Source: Pomphorhynchus laevis
Taxonomy: Eukaryota; Acanthocephala; Palaeacanthocephala; Echinorhynchida; Pomphorhynchidae
Assembly: GCA_012934845.2 (NCBI GenBank)
Contig: WNNJ02001248.1
Coordinates: 248,001 to 312,000, forward strand
DNA length: 64,000 nucleotides
Direction: 5' to 3'
Shown here: positions 10,671 through 20,599 of the stretch, piece after piece
How the letters are laid out: every line of letters starts with the position of its first letter
How positions within the stretch are numbered: the stretch's first letter is position 1
Notes under the pieces: model-generated
The model's database searches: none
Told to the model about the DNA's origin: nothing
The model's input: only the letters and a program-made list of their open reading frames with translations
Position numbers and translations under genes: made by a program

Positions 10671-11104
10671 GCGGATTGGTATCACTCTCGTTTTGAGATA
10701 TTCATAAAAATACGTTAGCCGATACACAAAATACCTTGCGCTAATGACTAACAAAATTCACGCGGATTGGGTCATTCTCGTTTTGAGATATTCGTAAAAA
10801 TAAGTTAGCCAATACACAAGATACCTTGCGCTAATGATCCTATTTGGTGAAGCGGTAGTGCTGGTTCAGCACTCAATGATGATGTCACTGGAAGTTTTCT
10901 AGCGCATCATTCACATGAATCTTTGATAGAGCCGTCTGCTAGTTCTCCTCTGCATCCAGCACTGGGAGGGAACAGGCACTTAGGAGTTATAGTGATGACG
11001 AAACGGCATCTGCAGTGCACTTCGTTGTTCTTCCGCGTCAGGCTCAAATGACTAACAAAATTCACGCGGATTGGTATCACTCTCGTTTTGAGATATTCAT
11101 AAAT
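10671..11104 (+). mobile_element. Retrozyme-like repeat RZ1 with degenerate hammerhead
   Basis: The segment GCGGATTGG...CTCGTTTTGAGATATTC occurs three times, starting near 10671, 10762 and 11066. The last two are 304 nt apart, close to the 302-nt period of the repeat at 34.5 kb; the first unit lacks ~213 nt. Between the last two lies GCCGTC (10931-10936), a CTCCTCTGCATCC stem I arm, and GACGAAACGGC at the end. The core strand reads CTTAGGA instead of CTGATGA, so catalysis is probably lost. The non-ribozyme part is homologous to the spacer of the 34.5-kb repeat. Confidence 0.65.
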
Positions 11105-11169
11105 TAAACATAATTGCAATTAATTATTATTAATTATTCTCATAATTATTATTTTATATTATTTTTTAT

Positions 11170-11692
11170 TAATAAAAATTATGGATAAATAACAATAGAA
11201 TTTGTATTAGAATAAGGTACACTAGATAATCTAGTGTACCTTAATATTAAATAATTTTTAATAGTATCTTATTCTAATACAAAGTATATTATTTATTATC
11301 CATCCATAAAAATTTGCCACTTAAGAGTTTAAATTTATTCTTTATATTATTGTGTTGATTTATATATTTTACTATTTTCTGCTTGATGTTATTTTTATAG
11401 TAACCTAGTTTAAAATATGTATCTATTAAATTATTTAAATGATTTTGAAGAAAGCCAATATCATTACATATTGTTGCAATTCTTAAAATTTCATTATTTA
11501 ATGTATTATATTTTATATTATATGGTATGCATGAATGCTCATGCAAAAATATGTTTCTTGTAAATTTAAATATGTCATCTTTACGATATAAATTAATAGT
11601 AGTTTTAGTTAATGTTAATTTAATGTTCATATCTAGATATACACCTTCTTTATCATTAATATTGGTTTTGTTAAGAATAAGGCTTTATTTGT
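11170..11692 (-). mobile_element. PLE copy P2, 5'-truncated, inverted relative to P1
   Basis: On the - strand, residues identical to the last 113 amino acids of the P1 reverse transcriptase (frame 11630-11289) end in the same FLWMDNK stop. The 3' segment is cut short after the first 46-bp block. It meets a second, inverted block through AAGGTACACTAGAT/ATCTAGTGTACCTT (11214-11242). Together with P1 and the retrozyme repeat it makes a head-to-head cluster. Confidence 0.75.
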
Positions 11693-11699
11693 ATACAAT

Positions 11700-12464
11700 C
11701 GTTTAAATTTATCCTTTGATATGGGCTTTGATGTGTAGCCAGAAATGCGTACCGATAAGCAAACTCCGCCTTATGAAATTATTTTAATAAACAATATATG
11801 TATCAATTAAAATCGTGAATAATTTTAGAAATTCGTACTGCTTCTCAATCTGAGTTACGAACAAAGCACATGCCATCAAGTGCTTAACAAATTCGGAAAC
11901 TTATTCTCTTGCATTAAATTATACTTTTTAAGTAGCATAAAGCAATCTTCGTCGTTATTCTAAAAACAAAAACGCTTAGAAGCAAGAAAGGATAACGCAT
12001 AAAACCATATATATTTATCATATGCAATCGAAATTGAGTCTTTAGAATTTTGAATAATCGACACATACAGCGGAGGTACTTGCTCCAAGAAACAACGATT
12101 GTCGTCGTATATAAATGTAAGACCATTAAATTCCGACACGAGAAAATACGGACAAGATTCGTTAATTTTGAACCTAAATAAAAAGCAACGAAAATTTTTA
12201 ATTATACTTTGAAATTCTAATTAAAAATGAGAAGTTCTGATCCACATTTATAAAATTTTAGATATAAATGCCATGTATTATGTATAAAGGAAAACATTAA
12301 AGTCAATTTGCAGCTTTATATTCACGTTTTAAATGATTCACATCTTAAATTATATTCAACAAAAGTTTTTTAATTTAACATCCAAAGGTATCAATAGAGT
12401 GTATAGACTATTATTGCGTGTATTGTTTTAGCATCAGTAGTCAGACTATTCTCAAAAGCATTAT
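11700..12464. other. A+T-rich stretch, nothing recognised
   Basis: Short open frames only, with no splice-site-supported exon and no repeat family that I could match inside the window. Confidence 0.4.
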
Positions 12465-12560
12465 TTATAATTATTTTTTATTTTTATTTATTATTATTTT
12501 TAATTAATAAATAATAGTATAAAATACGTAGACTCAGTTAGCTGATCTGATTAATTCATT
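12465..12560 (+). mobile_element. PLE copy P3, 3' terminal fragment
   Basis: A/T-rich tail followed by ACGTAGACTCAGTTAGCTGA, the shared terminus of the family. No RT sequence remains. Confidence 0.6.
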
Positions 12561-12714
12561 TAAATTTACATAAGAAATATACAACTAGTTCAATTCGTTT
12601 GCTGAAATTCTTTAGCAGATTTGATAATTTTAATTTTGTTTAAAATGTTTTTATTCTGATTATGAAATCAGTTGCATATTCAACAATTGATATTTTCATT
12701 TTTGCGTTTTGCGT

Positions 12715-13720
12715 TTTTTATTATTCTTATACATCGTCTGTTATTTATTAGTCAATTCATAAAAATTAACTTTTATTTTAAATTTCAATTTTTTATTTTA
12801 ACTTGATATAATATTAAATTGTATAAAATATTATATAATTATTTATTATTTATTTCTATTTATATATCGTATAAAAATAAATATCGTATTTTATATAAAA
12901 ATGCTTGTTTCAAAACTAAATTCCACGTATGGAATTCGGAAGGTAATAGTGGCCCAATTATTCCTGACATATTTTTAAGCTTTCTGACATTATTCATGAC
13001 ATATTCATATTTTTAATATGAAAAAATAATTCTAAATTATATAAAGATATGAAATATATGCTTCGATGCATTGATTGTATATGTGTATTTAACTCTAACA
13101 ATTTTTATTCAATAAGCGAACAAATTTATCCATGTAGCCTTGTTCTTAATAAAACTAATATTAATGATAAAGAAGGTGTATATCTAGATATGAGCATTAA
13201 ATTTGACATCAATTAAAACTACTTTTAATTTATATCGTAAAGATGACATATTTAAAATTAAAAGAAACATATTTTTGCATGAGCATTCATGCATACCATA
13301 TAATATAAAATATAATGCATTAAATAATGAAATTTTAAGAATTGCAACAATATGTAATGATATTGGCTTTCTTCAAAATCATTTAAATAATTTAATAGAT
13401 ACATATTTTATACTAGGTTACTATAAAAATAAATCAAGCAAAAAATAGCAAAATATAAAAATCAACAAAATATTATTTAAAATAAATTTAAACTCTAAAG
13501 TGGAAAATTTTTATGAATGGATGATAAATAATATACATTGTATTAGAATAAGATACTTGATAATCGAATTTCACCATATGAAAACGTCATGGGCATGTAT
13601 TTGACCCTGCTAAAATGTTGGGTCTGAGAATAGGGGCCGAAATCTGATAATATAGCAATTCCTTCTGATGACATCTAATTCTTATTCTGATACATCATAC
13701 GTAATTTATTATAACAAAGA
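12715..13720 (+). mobile_element. PLE copy P4 with terminal-type sequence at both ends
   Basis: It begins with the family's 3'-end block (CGTCTGTTATTTATTAGTC near 12735) and the A/T-rich tail. It then runs into RT sequence from motif B (GNSGPIIPDIFLSF) through the C-terminal region (12940-13530), and ends with a second terminal block including CTGATGACATCTAATTC. Having the terminal block on both sides matches the tandem or LTR-like organisation described for PLEs. The RT frame is decayed. Confidence 0.65.
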
Positions 13721-13734
13721 AACTCGGAAGTTTC

Positions 13735-13885
13735 CTTCTCTTCGACTTGATGTTGGCTTAACATGTTTGTCATCCTGCGTACATCGACTCCCGGTATATT
13801 CTTGACTTAGTTTTTACAAAAGTAATTGGTGATATTTCCAACATCTGCTATCATCCCCCAGTAGGCAACAGTGATCACACATTAA
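13735..13885 (+). mobile_element. CR1-like LINE endonuclease fragment
   Basis: The frame read as SRYILDLVFTKVIG...PPVGNSDHTLI matches the C-terminal endonuclease signature (LDLVLT...GSSDH) of CR1-type LINEs. It runs directly into the 362-bp array, which therefore appears to have inserted in or beside it. Confidence 0.55.
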
Positions 13886-14907
13886 TTAGTTACCGCCCAC
13901 ACCAAATATAGAACACATTAATTGTGTAATTTGGTATATAAGCCAAATATAAACCAGCATTTGGGCGACAATGAGTTCAGCAGAAGTAGTAACAGGACCG
14001 AAACACGAAATGTAGGCGTGGGCTCACTGCTGATGAGGTCCACCCACGCTGATTGTAGTGTACAGTGATGCTGATAGGATTCAAACAACCATACGAGGAT
14101 GATATCAAACCGACCACTGAAAGAATACAACTCGTCTCAGCAATGATTATTCAAAATTGTAAAAGACAGCTTACGGTTTACTGTCCAGTGAACATTTCGT
14201 CCTAGAACGGAATAAAAAATCGGTGTGTGGTGGATTCGAATTGCGAATATTAGTTACCGCCCACACCAAATATAGAACACATTAATTGTGTAATTTGGTA
14301 TATAAGCCAAATATAAACCAGCATTTCGGCGACAAGGAATCAGCAGAAGCAGTAAAAAGGACCGAAACATGAAATGTAGGCGTGGGCTCACTGTTGATGA
14401 GGTCCACCTACGCTGATTGTAGTGTACAGTGATGCTGATAGGATTCAAACAACCACACGAGGATAATATCAAACCGACCAGTTAAGAATAACGGCTCGTG
14501 TATGCAATATTCACAATAGTAAAAAGACAGCTTACGGTTTACTGTCCAGTGAACATTTCGTATAAGAACGGAATAAAAAATCGGTGTGTGGTGGATTCGA
14601 ATTGCGAATATTAGTTACCGCCCACACCAAATATAGAGCACATTAATTGTGTAATTTGGTATATAAGCCAAATATAAACCAGCATTTCAGCGACTAGGAA
14701 TTCAGCAGAAACAGTAACAGGACCGAAACACGAAATGTAGGCGTGGGCTCACTGCTGATGAGGTCCACCCACGCTGATTGTAGTGTACAGTGATGCTGAT
14801 AGCATTCAAACAACCACGCGAGGATAATATCAAACCGACTACTGAAAGAATACAAATCGTGTAAGCAATGAATATTCTCAAAATTGTTTTGAGCAATGCC
14901 ACGATAT
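13886..14907 (+). repeat. Tandem array, ~362-bp unit, 2.8 copies, with permuted hammerhead motif
   Basis: Units start TTAGTTACCGCCCACACC at 13886, 14250 and 14611 (spacing 364 and 361); the third is incomplete. Each has the blocks GGACC-GAAAC, GCGTGGG, TCACTG-CTGATGA-GGTCC, CCCACGC and GTGT-A-CAGTGA, within 74 nt. Their pairings are described under the ribozyme entry at 13995. Unit size and tandem layout resemble animal retrozymes, which are small non-coding retroelements that yield circular RNAs. No open frame of note. Confidence 0.8.
13995..14068 (+). ncRNA. Candidate permuted hammerhead ribozyme, unit 1
   Basis: Stem II: GGACC (13995-13999) with GGTCC (14037-14041). Stem III: ACAC (14003-14006) with GTGT (14058-14061), extended by GCGTGGG (14016-14022) with CCCACGC (14043-14049). 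Stem I: TCACTG (14024-14029) with CAGTGA (14063-14068). Core: GAA at 14000, CTGATGA at 14030-14036, and A at 14062 as the cleavage-site nucleotide. All hammerhead core elements are present but the strand order is 2-1-3, with CTGATGA in the apical loop of stem III. The normal order exists only across two tandem units. Unit 3 (14720-14793) keeps the core; unit 2 (14359-14432) has TTGATGA, a broken core. Confidence 0.6.
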
Positions 14908-15340
14908 TTGCAATCGTACACGCTATATAAGAGTAATAAAAACTTTGAGGAATAAAAATGATTTTATTTTAAAATATCTATATATGTAACTGACAATATA
15001 TACTCGTTTAAAACAGTGTAAATTAAAATATAACGTATTAATGAAAAACCATAGTAAATGGTAGTGGCAATTGAACATCAACGGTGGCAACGACATTTGC
15101 AATCGTAAATTAACAGCAGACATATTTTATCTTCTAATTATTATTCTATATGAAACTTTTCTGATCAAATTATGACTAAACCATCATGATTAAATCCACG
15201 ACATTGAATATAAATGTAAAAGACGGTCCAACAACATAGGAAAGGACACTTTATATACACGTATCAATTACATACTACCGAAATAATATTTTCTAGTTTC
15301 AAACTGTTAATAGATAACGTATTTTATTGTTTTTGTTCGC
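14908..15340. other. Intergenic stretch upstream of Porcupine
   Basis: Mostly A+T-rich. GACATTTGCAATCGTA near 15090 repeats a segment just after the 362-bp array (near 14900). It probably contains the promoter or a 5' intron of the next gene, but no specific element is recognisable. Confidence 0.4.
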
Positions 15341-15342
15341 AG

Positions 15343-15356
15343 ATTTTAACATAAAA
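15343..15356 (+). promoter_or_regulatory. 3' splice site and 5' leader of the Porcupine coding exon
   Basis: A pyrimidine-rich tract ends in AG at 15341-15342, 14 nt before the ATG. This indicates a spliced leader intron or 5'-UTR intron and decides the start codon. Confidence 0.5.
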
Positions 15357-16784
15357 ATGATTTACTTCGATTTAACGAACGATGGATTTGATTTTCTAAT
15401 CAGTGGTAGTAGTCGCGACGATTATTTTAGTCAAGAAAGTCTTCGTCATTACGTTATACTTGTATATCTTTATACTCTAGAATGCATGCCATCAATACTG
15501 TATCAATTAGCTATTGTTTTTGCTAACGTAGCCTTACAGCTACTATATGCGCGCAAGCCACAACTACGTATCATTTCGATAATCGTTACGGCATCACATT
15601 TAATGTATTTATGTTGTTCATTGAACTCCATTTGGTGGATGTCGTTACCAACTCTAACTTGCCTAATTCCGTTCATGCATAGAAGATATATGCCAATGCT
15701 ATGGACTCTGTGGATTGTGCTATCAATTATTTGTAGTTATTGTCCTGATGCAGATCAAATGTCTTCATCCTACTGGTCGACATACTCAGCTATTCATATG
15801 CATTTATCTTTAAGAGCTTTAATGCTTAGTCAGTTTATTCAATACATACCGCTAAACAACAGTGCTTCAGATAATGTCAGTTATCTCCTTGATTATGTGG
15901 GTTTATTTTTCGGTCCGGTAATAACACCCGTTGAATGGAAACAGTTGTCGTTGTCTACTTCACGTCAACATTCTCAAAATAAGCATTATCACCAGAGTAG
16001 AAATACAAGCAACCGTGTATACATGGAATTTTATAGGCAAATTAGAAATTTTAAATTACTCGTCATTTCCTGTTTGGACTTTATCGGTATGAGGTTAATG
16101 GCTGATTTTGTTTTTCTCTTTATTCAAGGCCGATATTCTTCTTCAGATAGAAAGTCTTTTCATGTACTTTTTGTTATGCAAATTATTTATTCGATAGGCA
16201 CACGATTGAGCCATTATTCGTCTTTGAAAATGGCCGACATGGTACTACTTCAACTTAGGAATACAATGACTGATTACAACAACGAATTCACTACGTTTCA
16301 ACAATATCCGATATGTCGTATTGCGGCAGTTGAACAATTTCCGAAGAACCTTAGTTGTATATCACGAAATTGGAATATCAACATCCATAGCTGCTTGAAG
16401 AAAAGCGTTTATCAACCATTTTGTCAAGGATACAATCGGACGATCATCGTTATACTCAAAGCACGTCTGCTTATCGTTTTAATTAACGTTGCTCTTCACG
16501 GTATAGATAAACCTGTATTACTGATTAACATGTCAATATTTCATATTTTACTTTTTATTGAGCACTGCTTTTTTGCTAACATTAGGTCAGATAATAAACA
16601 GCGCAGGTTCAGTGTTAACACATCAACATTTATTAACTATCTAAAGACTGCTGGACAGACCGTCTATGCCACTATGGCGCTGTGGATTTTAACCAGTGGT
16701 AACTGTGATGGACAAACATTTTCTGTTGATCAAAAATATTTTTCAGATTCGTTTTATTCTTATAATTTTATAATGTTTAATTGA
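15357..16784 (+). CDS. PORCN: Porcupine-like protein-serine O-palmitoleoyltransferase (MBOAT)
   Basis: Porcupine is the ER-membrane MBOAT enzyme that attaches palmitoleate to Wnt proteins so they can be secreted. The 476-residue product has many hydrophobic membrane segments and the family landmarks. GPVITPVEW fits the GPWxSF region. EQFPKNLSC...NWNINIHSCL fits the SMVEVVTSWNLPMSYWL block with the conserved Asn (about residue 340). NVALHGIDKPV carries the catalytic His (about residue 381), followed by FIEHCFF, like YVEHVLR in vertebrate PORCN. Length is close to the family's ~460. I start at ATG 15357 because a strong 3' splice site (TTTTTGTTCGCAG, ending 15342) lies just upstream; a 5' untranslated exon is likely. 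The coding region is uninterrupted. Sequence divergence is high, but the landmarks are specific. Confidence 0.85.
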   Translation: MIYFDLTNDGFDFLISGSSRDDYFSQESLRHYVILVYLYTLECMPSILYQLAIVFANVALQLLYARKPQLRIISIIVTASHLMYLCCSLNSIWWMSLPTLTCLIPFMHRRYMPMLWTLWIVLSIICSYCPDADQMSSSYWSTYSAIHMHLSLRALMLSQFIQYIPLNNSASDNVSYLLDYVGLFFGPVITPVEWKQLSLSTSRQHSQNKHYHQSRNTSNRVYMEFYRQIRNFKLLVISCLDFIGMRLMADFVFLFIQGRYSSSDRKSFHVLFVMQIIYSIGTRLSHYSSLKMADMVLLQLRNTMTDYNNEFTTFQQYPICRIAAVEQFPKNLSCISRNWNINIHSCLKKSVYQPFCQGYNRTIIVILKARLLIVLINVALHGIDKPVLLINMSIFHILLFIEHCFFANIRSDNKQRRFSVNTSTFINYLKTAGQTVYATMALWILTSGNCDGQTFSVDQKYFSDSFYSYNFIMFN

Positions 16785-16795
16785 GTCATGTATCT

Positions 16796-16801
16796 AATAA
16801 A
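16796..16801 (+). terminator. Probable polyadenylation signal of Porcupine
   Basis: AATAAA 12 nt after the stop codon. Confidence 0.5.
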
Positions 16802-17084
16802 AAGTCAAGCAGCAGACTTGTCAGACGTTTTATAAAACAGTAATTAATTTTCTAAACTAATGTAATGAGCATCGATTATACATATATTGTCTTGACGAAA
16901 AATCAAACGAGCAGGTCAATCGCGTGTTTGGATAGTGGATCGTGGAAGATGAGAACGTCCTACGCTAATCCCGGTGTTAATTCATAGTAGCATAACAAAA
17001 AATAATCTTCCTATATCCCAAATCAATCACTACATACAGATCAGTCCATATATAACGTAATCTTCCTGCATGCACGTTATTTTT

Positions 17085-17216
17085 AGTAGGATGTCTAAGA
17101 AACGCTTCAAACACCTCCTCCGTTCACACCTTCTCGACACCTGATTCACAGTCTTGTTTTGTTGTGGTCATGTAAGCGTGCGCTGGCACGCCTTTGCCAC
17201 GTTAAAATAAACCCTT
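17085..17216 (+). mobile_element. LINE 3' fragment (same family as copies A-C)
   Basis: The frame KRFKHLLRSHLLDT is the C-terminal tail typical of L2/CR1-like ORF2. It is followed by the family's 3' UTR hairpin: GTGG (17164-17167), GCGTGC (17176-17181) with GCACGC (17186-17191), then CCAC (17197-17200) and an A-rich end. It is a strongly 5'-truncated insertion. Confidence 0.7.
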
Positions 17217-17701
17217 TAAAAAACGCTTCAATGAAAGACTGTCAACATGCCTTTTCAGAACATTTAGTCCGCTAAACTTTCTTTATTCAACTTGTAATAG
17301 CAATAACTGCTAGATCATCAATGTGAGGTCACAACGGATTACCAACCTTCATATATTATCTCTTAAATTGACTAAGAATATGAGAAAAAAGCTATTCGGC
17401 GCTTGTAATCAAAATCTTATCTTTCAGTCATCATCTTAAGTCCATGATCCCTGATAATGGTAGGTATAAAGATCTATCTGAATACTAGGATTTTTGCTCT
17501 GTGACGCAAAACCTCGTTTTACATGACCGATATGTGAAATATGTATCTGCATTTGCTTATCAGATCCTTCTACAAATGACAGTTTAGTTCATAGCAATGT
17601 TAATAAATACGACATCAAATAATTAAACTTCGGTATGTTATCCTCGCTTAAAACCAGCATTGTAAATAGCATATTATAAATTGATTGTTCCCTCATATTG
17701 G

Positions 17702-18062
17702 ATTATTTATTAGTGGAGAGAGTGAAGAAAATATTTATTTAATCTCGAATTTTCAATAGCCTACTGCTATCATCATCAGGAGTAAATGTTACAAAAAATA
17801 TTTTTACAATTTAAGTATTTTCAAAGCTGTCAACTGCATACTTCGTTTGGCGCAGCAGAACAAAGACGTCAATTGTACGTTTAACATTGGGCAGCGGATC
17901 AAACGACTAGATGTGCTCCTTATAAAAAAAGCGCAGCTTTGAAAATACTTTAATTGTTAAAAAATATTTTGTAACATTTACTCCTGATGATGATAGCAGT
18001 AGACTATTGAAAATTCGAGATTAAATAAATATTTTCTTCACTCTCTCCACTAATAAATAATT
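17702..18062. repeat. Foldback repeat FB3 with hammerhead-like module
   Basis: Inverted repeat with ~100-bp arms around a ~150-nt centre. The right arm reads CTGATGA (17984-17990), T, GATAG (17992-17996), a 7-nt loop, CTATT (18004-18008) and GAAAA (18009-18013): hammerhead core strands 1 and 2 joined by a short stem II. The left arm carries the same on the - strand. Confidence 0.8.
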
Positions 18063-18680
18063 GTAAATAGCATTTTATCAATATTTTCATAATATGTAGT
18101 GAATGAATATATTCACATCGGCCATGTAACGTTATTCGTGAGTCGTAACAATTATTAAAAAGAGAAACAAATTGCAACGGTTATAGCGGTTCCATATCAT
18201 CCTACTGGAAATGCAATAGTGGAGCATCACAATGAACTGTAAATTAGAAAGTCACTTGTATATTTCCTATTCTAATACCCCAATAACTAAGTAAGGTGAA
18301 ATGGCCATTCACAAATTTGATCATTGTATTCACACCAAAGTACATACAATATGTAAGCAATTGAATTTTAAAATTACTTCAATCGACTTAAATATTTCAC
18401 AATTGTAAAACATTTTATCATTTTGCGTTTATTGTTTTATCAATTAAATTGTTTAATTTCATGTTTGCCGATAGCAATCACGATGATTCATATAAATGAA
18501 TATCACAAGACATAATTAAATCTTGATTCGTTTCAAAATAAAACTTAGAAAAACAAATTCGATTTTTATTGACAACAAAAAAAATAAACAAAATTCGGAT
18601 CACGTTATTACAATTTATAATTTCTTTTAATATTAAAATACTAGCACAATGAGCACATTTTTATATTAAAGCTAAGTGTT
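18063..18680. other. A+T-rich intergenic stretch
   Basis: No gene or repeat recognised. On the - strand AATAAA (18570-18565) is a plausible polyadenylation signal for the H1-like gene, about 115 nt after its stop. Confidence 0.4.
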
Positions 18681-18681
18681 T

Positions 18682-19152
18682 TTATTTCGATTTTTTGACG
18701 ATTGGCTTCCACACATACGCACCCAATGTTTCAGACATTGGATTTTCAACTCGCTTGCGTTTAATGCTTTGATCAACCAATTTTCGATTATTCTTGCTAA
18801 TATTCTCACTCTTCGATTTTCTTGGAATAAACACTTTAATTGTCCTATCAGATTTTATTTTTGACTTTTCTATTTTCCTGTCTAATTTTGTTGTGAATTT
18901 TTTAAATGTCCTGGGCAATTTGTATCTTTCACAGTTTCCATTTCGGCTACAAACGTGCATCTCTTCATTTCTGAGCAATGACTGCAATACTGGTTTTGTC
19001 TGTATATATAGGGCTTTGGCAACCTGGCTTCTGTCCAGATTGTCCATCATATATTTGATAATTCCCTGACGTGAAAGGCCTTTTCTAGTTTCATCTGCTC
19101 TGATCGCAGCAACTATCATTTGCTTGTATATCTGACGATCATACGATTTCAT
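18682..19152 (-). CDS. Linker histone H1-like protein
   Basis: A 156-residue basic protein. Residues ~8-78 match the H1/H5 winged-helix domain: QMIVAAIRADETRKGLSRQ, then IIKYM (family: MIVAAIKALKERGGSSRQ, AIKKYI), then ALYIQTKPVLQSLL (family: IKLALKRLV) and a final strand ERYKLPR (family SFKLSK). The C-terminal half is rich in Lys, Arg and Ser, as expected for DNA-binding tails, but lacks the usual AK/PK repeats and ends WKPIVKKSK. No intron. Short length and unusual tail suggest a divergent or germline-type H1 or another H15-domain protein. The ATG follows a purine-rich context, and the frame is closed upstream. Confidence 0.7.
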   Translation of the reverse strand: MKSYDRQIYKQMIVAAIRADETRKGLSRQGIIKYMMDNLDRSQVAKALYIQTKPVLQSLLRNEEMHVCSRNGNCERYKLPRTFKKFTTKLDRKIEKSKIKSDRTIKVFIPRKSKSENISKNNRKLVDQSIKRKRVENPMSETLGAYVWKPIVKKSK

Positions 19153-19581
19153 TTTATTTGCTGATTGACTCCTGCAAGGTGTCTGTGACAGTATTAACAG
19201 CGACTACAGATTAAAATGTGAAACTGATTTTTTCGCATATTTATAAATCTCTGTCCGGGAGAATGACGGAAACATTGTATTATCTATTTCATTCTAACAC
19301 CTGATATTAGTTTATCAGTGAAAAATGTGACTTACATTTTCCAACTTTTACATTAATTGTATAGTAGATTCATTTCTGTTGAACACCCGATATTATAAAG
19401 TATTTGCAGTTCAATCGCTTGTGATGACGCACCAGAAGAAAGTCCAATAATAGCAAATTTTGAATTAATTTTTGCAATCAAAATGATTTCGTTGACAAGA
19501 GCTTTGCGTAACAATTACAAATACTAGAGAAACATTTCAAATTCAAATAAATGATTATTACATTCTTTTAAACTAATACTT
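19153..19581. other. Upstream region of the H1-like gene
   Basis: No open frame of note. It presumably includes the promoter of the divergent H1-like gene; I recognise no specific motif. Confidence 0.35.
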
Positions 19582-20200
19582 TTGACTAACTTTACCGATT
19601 ATTCAAATTATACTTTTGATTTTTTAAAGTCAATAAAAGACCGCTGTTCACAAAGTATAATAAATGTGTATCGTCTACACTTGTTCGTTAAATCATTAAA
19701 ATCTCGGTCAAATACAGAGTTTGCCTACAGCAAGGCTTTGCGAGCTATGTACTGCGTAAAAAATGCATTTAATCGTATTAATCCATATGTTTTCAAACGG
19801 CTTTACTGCGCTCTTGTTCGTCCGCATATAGAGTACTGCGTGCAAGCAGTTTTTCTGTACACTAAGGGAGAGTTCAATAGACTAGAGTTAATCCTTCGTA
19901 GAGGTTCTCGAATGTGTATGGATGGATCATATTCATATCGTGAGCGGCTTGAATTTCTAAAGATACCATCTTTGGGTCAGAGGCGATATTACCTAGATCT
20001 TATTGCATTATGACGAATAGTTAATGGGATTAATGGGTTTTCCTCGTGCAATGTTAAAGTTTGACACCAGACGCGTCGTAGAAAGGTGATCCGCCTTTCT
20101 TCTTGCGAGGTGTTTCAAAGTGGTACTGGTCTTTGGCCCTATTCCACCGCAAGTTGAAAATATTAACGGGGTAAATATTCCACCGTCTATCTCATGTATT
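19582..20200 (+). mobile_element. CR1-like LINE, C-terminal RT fragment
   Basis: The frame to 20013 contains KALRAMYCVKNAFNRINPYV, YCALVRPHIEYCVQAVF and RRGSRMCMDG...YRERLEFLKIPSL, ending RRYYLDL. This is the classic 3' portion of ORF2 in CR1/Jockey-type LINEs (LVRPHLEYAVQAW...RRATKM...YEERL). Related sequence continues in other frames to about 20200. 5'-truncated and inactive. Confidence 0.75.
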
Positions 20201-20305
20201 CGCTCCGCATATTTTGCGTTTTTGCGTGTTTAGTGATACGTGAAAGCACTTGAAGGACCAAGAGAGTATGACTAATAATTGTAATCAATATTATTATTAA
20301 TTAAA

Positions 20306-20521
20306 CTTAATCCGCCATGCAGGGCTAAACACAATAAAATACAGTAAAGGAAATTACAGACATCTTCAATAGTCATAAAATTGGAAACTAAATCATCATT
20401 GGAATTATAACGTCTTAATCCGCCACACAGGGCTTAACACAATAAAATACAGTAAAGGAAATTACAGACATCTTCAATAGTCATAAAATTGGAAACTAAA
20501 TCATCGTTGGAAATATAACGC
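20306..20521. repeat. Direct tandem duplication, 108-bp unit x2
   Basis: Two adjacent copies starting CTTAATCCGCCA at 20306 and 20414, differing at only a few positions, so the duplication is recent. Non-coding. Confidence 0.8.
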
Positions 20522-20561
20522 GTGGTTCGGTGTGGTCAGGATTATTGGCAGTCGATTACGG

Positions 20562-20598
20562 GAAGAACAAAAGCCCCGAAGACTTTCGGGGCTTTTGT
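20562..20598. repeat. Perfect GC-rich hairpin with 14-bp stem
   Basis: ACAAAAGCCCCGAA, a GACT loop, then the exact complement TTCGGGGCTTTTGT. It looks like a bacterial intrinsic terminator, but sits alone in eukaryotic non-coding DNA. Confidence 0.6.
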
Positions 20599-20599
20599 A

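Noticed and set aside
20562-20598. Bacterial rho-independent terminator indicating transferred bacterial DNA
   Set aside because: No bacterial-type gene, ribosome binding site or operon is nearby; kept only as an unexplained hairpin.
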